Assembly: GCF_002293435.1 (NCBI RefSeq)
Contig: NZ_DBDF01000065.1
Span: 27,316-40,330 of the forward strand
DNA: 13,015 nucleotides
Source: Bacteroides sp. UBA939
Lineage (GTDB): Bacteria > Bacteroidota > Bacteroidia > Bacteroidales > Bacteroidaceae
Direction: 5' to 3'
Positions 6,669-13,015 of the stretch are shown here, one piece after another. A program made the position numbers and the translations under genes. The notes beneath the pieces were generated by a model. The model saw nothing but the letters and a program-made list of their open reading frames with translations. It made no database searches and was not told the origin of the DNA. Positions within the stretch are counted from its first letter, which is position 1. Each line of letters opens with the position of its first letter.

Positions 6669-6834
6669 ATGAAGATAAGAATTTTCATGTTATGCGTAAG
6701 CTGTATGCTTGCCATAACGGGGGCGAAAGCCCAATGGGTGGTCGCCGATCCGGGAAATCTGGCGCAGGGTATTATCAATGCCACCAAAAACATCGTGCAA
6801 ACTTCGAGTACGGCAACCAACATGCTGAACAATT
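6669..6834 (+). CDS. traI: traI exon 1: N-terminus of DUF4141 protein TraI
   Basis: Encodes residues 1-55 and the first base of codon 56 of TraI. It carries a signal peptide (MKIRIFMLCVSCMLAITGAKA, likely cleaved around residue 21) and the family-typical WVVADPGNLAQGIINATKNI. The exon ends ...AACAATT at 6834 immediately before the intron's GTGCG. Joined to 9347-9810 it gives 630 nt, 209 codons plus stop, the normal size for DUF4141 proteins. If the intron is retained, translation ends at TAA 6855-6857 after 62 residues. TraI is exported; its position beside the VirB6-like gene suggests a periplasmic part of the mating channel. Confidence 0.88.
6820..6834 (+). other. Intron-binding sites IBS2 and IBS1 in the 5' exon
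   Basis: ACATGCT (6820-6826) is perfectly complementary to AGCATGT at 6949-6955 in the intron (candidate EBS2, 7 bp). CAATT (6830-6834) is complementary to AATTG at 6985-6989 (candidate EBS1, 5 bp). The two exon sites abut the splice site in the expected IBS2-IBS1 order. The EBS1 choice is less certain because other partial matches exist. Confidence 0.5.
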
Positions 6835-7414
6835 GTGCGCCCATCAAGGCGATATAATGAATGTAGCACTAGCAAGCTATTAGGTAAGTGTTCTTTGAAA
6901 AACCTATCACCACCCACTTATCTGCAATGGAAACAACGCAGGGAGTATAGCATGTCGGGAAATCCATAAGTCAATTAGTTACCAAATTGCGACTGAATGG
7001 TGAGGTGAAACAGATAGATATGGGGATAAAATCCTGATTGATTGAATGATAGTCCGAGTGGTACATGAGCAGACTATAGCGTAAGGTAACTAAACTCGCT
7101 ATACCTATGATACTTCTGTTGTGGAAGTTGTACAGCAGAAGCAAGAACCTATCAGAGGCACAAGTGCAATAAGCAATAAAGGGCGGAAGTCATATCCGAC
7201 AATCTATCACAGCTAAAATAATCTGAGTAATCAGGTTACGTCATTTATATCACAAATGGGGATTGCCTAAACCGGAAAGCCAGTTGTAAGGCTATGGGGT
7301 CTGCCCCTGAATATCCGGCATGGCAACGGAGCTTCCGTAGTAGTCCGAGCAAGGGAAAGCCTTGTACATGGCGAAGGGGAGCAGCTAATATTTTTAGTAC
7401 AAATAAAGGAAAAT
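6835..7414 (+). ncRNA. Group II ribozyme, domains I-III and 5' part of IV
   Basis: No gene is present here; the segment is the structured 5' part of the intron RNA. It carries the GTGCG 5' end, the candidate exon-binding sites EBS2 (6949-6955) and EBS1 (6985-6989), and GC-rich pairable stretches such as GGGGTCTGCCCC near 7297-7308. The part just before the gene, with AAGGGAAAGCCTTGTACATGG, resembles the domain III/IV region of related bacterial introns. The detailed fold was not resolved. Confidence 0.75.
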
Positions 7415-9238
7415 GTGAGAGACATTATGAGAAGTCCGGAAAAAGTATTAAACAGTCTATCAGAGCATAGCAAAATTTCGACGTACAGATTTGAACGGCT
7501 TTACCGTATTCTGTTCAATGAGGAAATGTTTTATGTTGCCTATCAACGCATTCATGCGAAACCGGGCAATATAACAAAAGGTTCAGACGGGAAAAATATA
7601 GACCAAATGAGCCTGCCTCGCATTAAAAATTTGATTGATTCGCTGAAAGACGAATCATATCAGCCCCAACCATCAAGGAGGGTATATATCCCGAAGAAAA
7701 ACGGGAAAATGCGTCCACTTGGTGTACCGACTTTTGATGATAAGTTACTGCAAGAGGTAGTTAGAATGGTATTGGAAGCCATATATGAAGGAAGTTTTAA
7801 AGATACTTCACATGGATTTCGCCCCAAACGAAGCTGTCATACGGCATTAGCTCAAATCCAAAAGTCATTCTGCGGAACAAAATGGTTCATAGAGGGAGAT
7901 ATCAAAGGATTCTTCGACAATATAAACCACAATATACTGATACAGATATTGGAGGAACGTATTGTAGACCAAAGATTCATTCGCCTGATACGAAAATTTT
8001 TGAACGCAGGATATATCGAAGACTGGAAATTTCATAAAACGTACAGCGGAACGCCGCAGGGAGGTATTGTAAGTCCGATTTTGGCAAACATATACCTTGA
8101 TAAATTAGACAAATATATGAAAGAGTACACACAGAATTTTGATAAAGGGAAGAACAGGAAGCGGAGTGAAGAATCCCGTTCAATCGGGCATAAGATACGC
8201 TGGGCTCGGGAAAAACTAAGAATGGTAACGGACGAAACCGAAAGAGAGAAATGGACTCTACGGCTGAAAGCCTTGCAAAAGGAAAGTGTACTAATACCAA
8301 GTGGTGACGAAATGGATAGTAACTACAGAAGATTAAAATATGTGAGATATGCAGATGACTTTCTGATTGGAATTATCGGGAGTAAAGAAGATGCAGTTAA
8401 TCTAAAGGAAGATATTAAGAATTTCCTAATGGATAAACTTGCCTTAGAACTCTCGGATGAGAAAACCCTGATAACCCACACTCAAAAAGTGGCAAAATTT
8501 CTTGGATATGAAATTGATGTAATGAAATCCAACACCACAAGAAGAAGCAATAACGGAGCATTAAGACGAGCCTTTAACAAAAGAGTTCGGCTAATGATTG
8601 GAAAGGATATGATAAAAAACAAATTGCTCGACCATCGTGTAGTGGAAATTAAAATACACAATGGAAAAGAGCAATGGAAACCAAAATCCAGACCAAGACT
8701 TACAATTATTGACGACCTTGAAATTCTTGAAAAATACAATCAGGAAATAAGGGGATTGGTAAACTACTTTTCTTTGGCAAATAATGCCCGTGAGTTACAG
8801 AGTTTTGGATATATCATGCAATATAGCATGTATAAGACCTTTGCTCATAAATATAGAACTAAGGTGACTGAAATTTTGAAGAAATATCACAAGAACGGTC
8901 ATTTCACAGTAAACTATAAACTCAAAAACGGTACAGTGAAAAGCAGGCTCTTTTATCATGACGGGTATAAACGAAAAGACCCGATGGAAAACGTAAATAT
9001 TGACAATCTGCCAAACGTAGTTATGTACACAGTATCAACAAGCCTCATTGACAGGCTGAAAGCGGAAAAGTGCGAACTATGCGGAGCCACGGATGGGCTG
9101 ATTATGCATCATGTGCGTAAACTAGGTGAGCTGAAAGGCAAACAACCGTGGGAGAAACTTATGATTGCACGAAGACGCAAAACAATAGCTGTATGTGGTA
9201 GTTGTCATCAAAAAATTCATTTAGGATGTATAGACTGA
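7415..9238 (+). CDS. ltrA: Group II intron reverse transcriptase/maturase with HNH endonuclease
   Basis: About 607 residues. Reverse transcriptase blocks run from the RT1-RT2 region (YIPKKNGKMRPLGVPTFDDK at 91-110, SHGFRPKRSCH at 132-142) through RT3 (EGDIKGFFDNI with D162) and RT4 (GTPQGGIVSPILANIY, about 212-227) to the active site YADD at 312-315. A charged insertion of about 70 residues lies between RT4 and RT5. The maturase/thumb region (about 430-500) is followed by a C-terminal HNH zinc domain: C553-x2-C556, HH at 565-566, C594-x2-C597, H598 and H602. All catalytic residues expected for splicing help, reverse transcription and target cleavage are visible. GTG at 7415 follows AAAGGA at 7405-7410; ATG at 7427 is the alternative (603 residues). 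Confidence 0.95.
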   Translation: MRDIMRSPEKVLNSLSEHSKISTYRFERLYRILFNEEMFYVAYQRIHAKPGNITKGSDGKNIDQMSLPRIKNLIDSLKDESYQPQPSRRVYIPKKNGKMRPLGVPTFDDKLLQEVVRMVLEAIYEGSFKDTSHGFRPKRSCHTALAQIQKSFCGTKWFIEGDIKGFFDNINHNILIQILEERIVDQRFIRLIRKFLNAGYIEDWKFHKTYSGTPQGGIVSPILANIYLDKLDKYMKEYTQNFDKGKNRKRSEESRSIGHKIRWAREKLRMVTDETEREKWTLRLKALQKESVLIPSGDEMDSNYRRLKYVRYADDFLIGIIGSKEDAVNLKEDIKNFLMDKLALELSDEKTLITHTQKVAKFLGYEIDVMKSNTTRRSNNGALRRAFNKRVRLMIGKDMIKNKLLDHRVVEIKIHNGKEQWKPKSRPRLTIIDDLEILEKYNQEIRGLVNYFSLANNARELQSFGYIMQYSMYKTFAHKYRTKVTEILKKYHKNGHFTVNYKLKNGTVKSRLFYHDGYKRKDPMENVNIDNLPNVVMYTVSTSLIDRLKAEKCELCGATDGLIMHHVRKLGELKGKQPWEKLMIARRRKTIAVCGSCHQKIHLGCID

Positions 9239-9251
9239 TAATATTAGTGGA

Positions 9252-9285
9252 GAGCCGTATACGCAGGAATGTGTACGTACGGTTT
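9252..9285 (+). ncRNA. Group II intron domain V
   Basis: 34-nt catalytic hairpin: GAGCCGTA pairs with the TACGGTTT end, the AGC triad is at 9253-9255, and the upper stem ACGCA/TGTGT closes a GGAA (GNRA) tetraloop, with a short bulge between the two helices. This is the most conserved part of a group II ribozyme and binds the metal ions of catalysis. Confidence 0.9.
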
Positions 9286-9287
9286 GG

Positions 9288-9346
9288 AGGCGAGTATTTG
9301 GAAACCGACCATAGTAATATGATACGGCGCCGGGTACTTAGCCTAC
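9288..9346 (+). ncRNA. Group II intron domain VI with branch-point A9340
   Basis: A-G-G-C-G at 9288-9292 pairs with T9339 and G-C-C-T at 9341-9344, leaving A9340 bulged. AGTATTTGG (9293-9301) pairs with CCGGGTACT (9330-9338) above it. A9340 is the seventh nucleotide from the intron end, the usual place for the lariat branch adenosine. The intron ends AC at 9345-9346. Confidence 0.82.
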
Positions 9347-9810
9347 TTAAGGAAGTTCAAAAAGTATATAATCAAGGGCGTGAGTATTACGATGCCCTGA
9401 AAAAGGTAAATAATCTTGTGAAGGACGCGCGCAAAGTGCAGAAAACCATCCTTTTGGTGGGCGAAATTACCGACATCTATGTGAACAGCTTTGAGAATAT
9501 GCTCTCCGATGACAATTTTACGGTAGAGGAATTAGTCGCTATCGCCAATGGTTATACCAAACTGCTCAACGAATCGGATGATGTGTTGCAGGAACTCAAG
9601 GGGATTGTGAATGTCAGCACCCTGTCGCTGTCCGATAAGGAACGGATGGAGGTGATAGATAATGCCTACAACAAGATGCTGGAATACCGCAATCTGGTGA
9701 AGTATTATACCAACAAGAATATTTCTGTGTCCCTGCTTCGTGCGAAGGTAAAAAACGAAACGCAGCGGGTATTGGACTTGTACGGGGACGAAAACGACAG
9801 ATATTGGTAA
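9347..9810 (+). CDS. traI: traI exon 2: C-terminus of DUF4141 protein TraI
   Basis: Starts TT-AAG-GAA: the first two bases complete codon 56 (T|TT, Phe) with exon 1. It encodes KEVQKVYNQGREYYDALKKV and the rest of the DUF4141 domain to ...YGDENDRYW, stop at 9808-9810. There is no natural start codon for this part alone. A longer opening in the same frame begins inside the intron (9202), but its first about 48 codons are intron sequence overlapping the RT gene, domain V and domain VI. The stop is three bases before traJ. The sequence shows no decay, consistent with an exon still used. Confidence 0.88.
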
Positions 9811-9813
9811 GCT

Positions 9814-10809
9814 ATGGAGTTTGAAAACATCCATCAGATACTCCGCGACCTGTACAGCGACATGATGCCGCTCTGCGGCGACCTCATCGGGGTTGCCAAA
9901 GTCATTGCCGGAATCGGTGCATTGCTCTATGTCTCTTCTCGTGTGTGGCAATCAATCGCTCGGGCAGAACAGATAGATGTCTATCCGCTGCTACGTCCTT
10001 TTGCCATCGGCATCTGCATCATGTTCTTTCCGACATTGGTGCTGGGTACGGTAAACTCTATCCTGAATCCGGTGGTGCAGGGTGCGCACGGAATACTGGG
10101 ACAACAAACATTGGATATGCGGGCATTGGCGGAAACCAAAGACAAGCTCGAAATCGAGCAGAAAAAACGTAGCAAGGAAACCGCCTACTTAGTCGATCGG
10201 GAGGAGTTCGACAAGAAACTGGAGGAACTTGGTATCACGGATGCGCCTGAAATAGCGGGGATGTATATAGAACGCGCTTTCTATGACATGAAGAAATGGT
10301 TTCAAAGCCTGTTCCGCTCGTTTCTGGAGACACTTTTTAATGCCGCCGCCCTGATTATAGATGTGATACGGACATTCTTCCTGATTGTCCTTGCCATCTT
10401 GGGGCCGATAGCTTTTGCTATCTCGGTCTTCGATGGCTTCCAATCGACACTTGTCCAGTGGCTTACCCGCTATGTCAGTGTTTACCTGTGGCTTCCCGTA
10501 TCGGATTTGTTTAGTTCCATCATGGCGCGGCTTCAGGTGCGGATGCTCGAAAGCGATATTACCCGTATGCAACAAGACCCGAACTATTCGCTGGACGCTT
10601 CTGACGGTGTGTATGTGGTTTTCCTGCTTATCGGTATTGTGGGATTTTTTACGATTCCGACTGTTGCCGGATGGATTATTCAGGCAGGGGGCATGGGTAA
10701 CTACGGTAAGAATGTGAACCAAGCCTCATCCAAAGCGGCTACGATGGCCGGTGCAGGAGCGGGTGCGGCAACAGGGAATGTGGTTGGTCGTTTGAAGAAA
10801 ATGTTGTAA
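9814..10809 (+). CDS. traJ: Conjugative transposon TraJ (VirB6-like channel protein)
   Basis: 331 residues, polytopic. Hydrophobic segments lie at about 24-42, 62-83, a long pair around 168-205, and 265-290. A charged segment (KDKLEIEQKKRSKET, about 110-125) sits in a central loop. The tail is Gly/Ala-rich (MAGAGAGAATGN), ending in basic LKKML. Multi-spanning proteins in this operon position are the VirB6/TrbL counterparts that form the inner-membrane part of the type IV channel. The length fits Bacteroides CTn TraJ. The gene starts three bases after the traI stop, so it is probably translationally coupled to it, and polar effects of the upstream intron on its expression are possible. Confidence 0.87.
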   Translation: MEFENIHQILRDLYSDMMPLCGDLIGVAKVIAGIGALLYVSSRVWQSIARAEQIDVYPLLRPFAIGICIMFFPTLVLGTVNSILNPVVQGAHGILGQQTLDMRALAETKDKLEIEQKKRSKETAYLVDREEFDKKLEELGITDAPEIAGMYIERAFYDMKKWFQSLFRSFLETLFNAAALIIDVIRTFFLIVLAILGPIAFAISVFDGFQSTLVQWLTRYVSVYLWLPVSDLFSSIMARLQVRMLESDITRMQQDPNYSLDASDGVYVVFLLIGIVGFFTIPTVAGWIIQAGGMGNYGKNVNQASSKAATMAGAGAGAATGNVVGRLKKML

Positions 10810-10810
10810 G

Positions 10811-10892
10811 CAGAGCCAATGGTCTAATAAGCCAATGTGCCAATGGATAGATAATTACAAGGCTCGGTAATTACCATTGGTATATTGGCACA
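10811..10892 (+). promoter_or_regulatory. Structured traJ-traK spacer with alternative stem-loops
   Basis: Three direct copies of CCAATG (10816, 10832, 10840) are followed by inverted copies CCATTGG (10874-10880) and ATTGGC (10884-10889). CCAATGG 10840-10846 can pair with 10874-10880, with AATTAC/GTAATT (10853-10858, 10867-10872) above it and loop AAGGCTCG. Alternatively TGTGCCAAT (10836-10844) pairs perfectly with ATTGGCACA (10884-10892). The two folds compete for the same bases. The following run is A-rich, not U-rich, so it is not a plus-strand intrinsic terminator. Confidence 0.5.
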
Positions 10893-10902
10893 TTAAAAAA
10901 AC

Positions 10903-11526
10903 ATGGAATTTAAAAGTTTAAAAAATATCGAAACGAGTTTCCGGCAAATCAGGCTGTTCGGCATTGTCTTTCTTTGCCTATGCGCCATAGTCGCCGGATA
11001 CTCCGTATGGAGCGCATACAGTTTCGCCGAAAAACAGCGAGAGAAAATCTATGTGCTGGACGATGGGAAATCGCTCATGCTCGCCCTGTCGCAAGACCTC
11101 TCGCAAAACCGTCCGGTGGAAGCGCGGGAACATGTCAAACGTTTCCACGAACTGTTTTTCACGTTATCACCTGACAAGAATGCGATAGAGAGTAATATCC
11201 GGCGGGCGATGGTGCTTTGCGACAAGACGGCTTTCAATTACTATAAGGACTTGGCGGAGAAAGGCTATTATAATCGAATAATCTCCGGCAATATCATTCA
11301 GAACGTGATTGTGGACAGTATCCGCTGTAACTATGATGTGTATCCCTATCAGGCTGTTACGTATGCCCGCCAGATTATCATCCGGGAAAGCAACCTGACG
11401 GAACGTTCGCTGGTTACCACCTGCCAACTGCTGAACACATCCCGATCGGATGACAACCCTCACGGCTTCTTTATGGAGAATTTTGAGATAAAGGAGAATA
11501 AAGACTTGATGACCGTTGAACGCTAA
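10903..11526 (+). CDS. traK: Conjugative transposon TraK (VirB8-like)
   Basis: 207 residues: a short cytoplasmic N-terminus (MEFKSLKNIETSFRQIR), one membrane helix at about 18-38, then a periplasmic domain of about 165 residues. This bitopic layout is that of VirB8 assembly-factor proteins, and the sequence fits the TraK family of Bacteroides CTns. VirB8-like proteins link inner-membrane parts to the VirB10 scaffold, and traM, its likely partner, lies two genes downstream. It follows the 93-bp structured spacer after traJ and is 14 bp before traL. Intact; the VirB8 role is by family inference. Confidence 0.85.
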   Translation: MEFKSLKNIETSFRQIRLFGIVFLCLCAIVAGYSVWSAYSFAEKQREKIYVLDDGKSLMLALSQDLSQNRPVEAREHVKRFHELFFTLSPDKNAIESNIRRAMVLCDKTAFNYYKDLAEKGYYNRIISGNIIQNVIVDSIRCNYDVYPYQAVTYARQIIIRESNLTERSLVTTCQLLNTSRSDDNPHGFFMENFEIKENKDLMTVER

Positions 11527-11540
11527 TATCTTATCAAACA

Positions 11541-11837
11541 ATGAAATATTTAAAGCATATTCTCAAAGAAATAGGATACAGCATCAATGATTTTCTGCGC
11601 CGGATATGCGGAGGGCTTTCTCCCGATGCACGGCTGATTGTCATTCTCTCCATGTTGCTGGTTTTCACCATCGGAAATCTGTATTTCTCTATCTCCACCA
11701 TATACAACTGGGGACATACGGACGGAAGAAAAGAAATTCCCGAAGTGCAGCACATAGAGGGTTTGGAGATAATAGACTCTCCGATTGATAGGTATCTACA
11801 AGACATGGACAGTATTAATCATCAAAATTTTGAATAA
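11541..11837 (+). CDS. traL: Small membrane protein TraL (DUF3989-like)
   Basis: 98 residues with one hydrophobic helix at about 31-52 (RLIVILSMLLVFTIGNLYFSIS), preceded by an amphipathic basic N-terminus (KHILKEIGYSINDFLRRICGGLSP) and followed by a polar tail. Size, topology and place between TraK and TraM match the TraL protein of Bacteroides CTns, probably an accessory part of the inner-membrane complex. Its stop abuts the next start directly (TAA then ATG), so translational coupling with traM is likely. No enzymatic motifs. Confidence 0.75.
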   Translation: MKYLKHILKEIGYSINDFLRRICGGLSPDARLIVILSMLLVFTIGNLYFSISTIYNWGHTDGRKEIPEVQHIEGLEIIDSPIDRYLQDMDSINHQNFE

Positions 11838-13015
11838 ATGAAGAAAGAACAGGAAAAAGAAAAACCTGATCCGCATAAACAGCAGGAACAGGAAAAACAG
11901 AAGCAGCAACTGAAAAAGTACGGCTTCTTCGCCCTGATAGGCATTATCTTCTTGGGGGCGTTGTACCTGATTTTCGCTCCCTCTACCGCCGATAAGGAAA
12001 AAGAGGAACAGGGGACGGGCTTCAATATGGAAATTCCAGACCCCAATAATCAGGGAATTATCGGTGATAAACAGAAAGCCTACGAACAGGAAGCCTTGAT
12101 GCGTAACAAAAATGAGAAACGCAAATCACTGGAAGACTTTTCATCTCTTATTGGAGGCGAACAGGAGGCAATAGACGAAAATGTAACCCTGATAACCGAA
12201 GAGAAGACAAGCCGAAAGCCTGCGCCTTCGAGAGATGCAATCCGCAACTCCGCATCTTCTTACCGGAATATCAGCAGCACGTTGAGTAATTTCTACGAAG
12301 AGCCAGCCAAAGAAGAGGATGAACAAGTGCAGCTTGCCCTCGAATGGCGCATTCAGGAGTTGGAACGAAAATTAGAAGAGGAAACTGCCAAGCAGAATGC
12401 AGCCGATGACCAGTTGGCTCTTATCGAAAAATCCTATCAGATGGCGGCTAAGTATATGCCGAATGGGCAAGCATCCCAAGCTAAACAAGCGGAAAGCGAA
12501 GATATAACGCTTGAAGCGGGAGGTTCTCAGGGTAATACCTCTAATAAAAGTGGCAGGAATGATAAGGCGCAAGTATCTGTTATCAAGCAGGTACGTGAGC
12601 AAACGGTATCGGCTCTGGCGCAGCATATTCCCAACACTGAATTTATTGCAGGTTTCAACCAGCCCCGCAATGTCGGCTTTAATACGATGGATGCGGTTGC
12701 CAGAGTAAACGAAAAGAATACCATTTCAGCGGTTATCCATGATGACCAGACGCTTATCAGCGGGCAAAGTGTGCGGCTGCGGCTGACGGAAGCCATGATA
12801 GCGGGTACTACAGTCATTCCTGCCAATTCCATTCTGACAGGTACAGCAGCGTTGCAAGGCGAAAGGCTGGGTATCTCCATCAATTCCATTGAGTTGAGCG
12901 GGGCGATTATTCCGGTGGAAATCCTTGTCTATGATTCGGACGGGCAACAGGGCATTTTTATTCCGAACTCACTGGAACTGGATGCTGTGAAAGAAATTGC
13001 CGCCAATATGGGAAG
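11838..13015 (+). CDS. traM: Conjugative transposon TraM (VirB10-like), 3' end missing
   Basis: Open to the right edge with 392 residues visible and no stop. The N-terminus is highly charged (MKKEQEKEKPDPHKQQEQEK), with one membrane helix at about 29-47 (YGFFALIGIIFLGALYLIF). A long Glu/Gln-rich linker follows, with coiled-coil character around 155-195 (LALEWRIQELERKLEEETAKQ). The C-terminal domain from about 255 contains IPANSILTGTAALQGERLGISINSIELSGAIIPVEI, the beta-rich pattern of VirB10/TrbI. These proteins span the periplasm and join inner and outer membrane complexes. The family is usually around 440-450 residues, so roughly the last 50 are probably beyond the window. Confidence 0.85.
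   Translation, partial: MKKEQEKEKPDPHKQQEQEKQKQQLKKYGFFALIGIIFLGALYLIFAPSTADKEKEEQGTGFNMEIPDPNNQGIIGDKQKAYEQEALMRNKNEKRKSLEDFSSLIGGEQEAIDENVTLITEEKTSRKPAPSRDAIRNSASSYRNISSTLSNFYEEPAKEEDEQVQLALEWRIQELERKLEEETAKQNAADDQLALIEKSYQMAAKYMPNGQASQAKQAESEDITLEAGGSQGNTSNKSGRNDKAQVSVIKQVREQTVSALAQHIPNTEFIAGFNQPRNVGFNTMDAVARVNEKNTISAVIHDDQTLISGQSVRLRLTEAMIAGTTVIPANSILTGTAALQGERLGISINSIELSGAIIPVEILVYDSDGQQGIFIPNSLELDAVKEIAANMG

Larger units (their letters stand above)
6835..9346 (+). mobile_element. Complete group II intron inserted in traI
   Basis: 2512 nt. It starts GTGCG and ends AC, matching the group II rules GUGYG and AY. The 580 nt before the protein gene hold domains I-III and the start of IV, the protein gene sits in domain IV, and domains V and VI follow. 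Excision rejoins traI in frame and restores a conserved Asn-Phe at the junction, which fixes both ends independently. No target duplication is seen, as expected for retrohoming. The combined RT, maturase and HNH protein resembles the chloroplast-like/IIB-type bacterial introns; the subclass is not certain. The intron looks more A/T-rich than the tra genes around it. All visible parts appear functional. Confidence 0.93.

Noticed and set aside
6692..6883. 63-codon open frame overlapping the start of traI and the intron 5' end
   Set aside because: It is out of frame with traI and crosses the splice site; a shadow.
9202..9810. A 202-codon open frame that seems to be a free-standing gene ending in the DUF4141 C-terminus
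   Set aside because: Its first about 48 codons are intron sequence: the overlapping end of the RT gene plus domains V and VI. Only from 9347 is it traI exon 2.
10893..10902. Possible intrinsic terminator after the traJ-traK hairpin
   Set aside because: The tract is A-rich on the plus strand, not U-rich, and it directly precedes traK in the same operon. On the minus strand no gene would need it.

Overview
The window is the start of the transfer (tra) region of a Bacteroidales integrative conjugative element of the CTnDOT/CTnERL type. The evidence is the gene order and the proteins themselves: a ParA-type ATPase, a DUF3408 protein, a TraD-like membrane protein, DUF4134 (TraE), DUF4133 (TraF), a VirB4-type ATPase (TraG), DUF4141 (TraI), TraJ, TraK, a DUF3989-like protein (TraL) and a VirB10-like TraM that runs off the right edge. 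A MobA-type relaxosome protein is encoded divergently at the left edge. Weak Shine-Dalgarno sequences and coding GC in the mid-40s (judged by eye) fit Bacteroides, Parabacteroides or a relative; species cannot be told from this stretch.

Layout. 5-439 (minus) is mobA. 440-1243 is about 800 bp without a gene, rich in repeats: a cluster of inverted repeats next to mobA (492-635, candidate oriT or MobA operator), a pair of related direct repeats (705-731 and 843-870), and an array of about five degenerate 16-bp tandem repeats (1006-1085) upstream of traA. 1244-13015 (plus) is the tra operon. It is tightly packed except for two structured gaps: 3257-3478 (traD-traE) and 10810-10902 (traJ-traK).

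The most striking feature is a complete, apparently active group II intron at 6835-9346 (2512 nt) inserted in traI. Its borders can be fixed from three independent signals. It starts GTGCG and ends AC. Domains V and VI fold, with a bulged A at 9340, seven nucleotides from the 3' end. Removing exactly this segment restores a 209-codon DUF4141 reading frame with a Phe codon split across the junction. The intron encodes a roughly 607-residue reverse transcriptase/maturase with a YADD active site and a C-terminal HNH zinc endonuclease. If it stays in the message, traI is cut off at codon 63, so full-length TraI should depend on splicing.

How the parts work together: MobA and the relaxase expected just beyond the left edge would process DNA at an oriT. 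TraE to TraM build the type IV secretion channel: TraE pilin-like, TraF VirB3-like, TraG VirB4 ATPase, TraI exported, TraJ VirB6-like, TraK VirB8-like, TraM VirB10-like. TraA and TraB resemble a small ParA plus ribbon-helix-helix partition pair, and the repeat array in front of them could be their binding site; this last link is inference.
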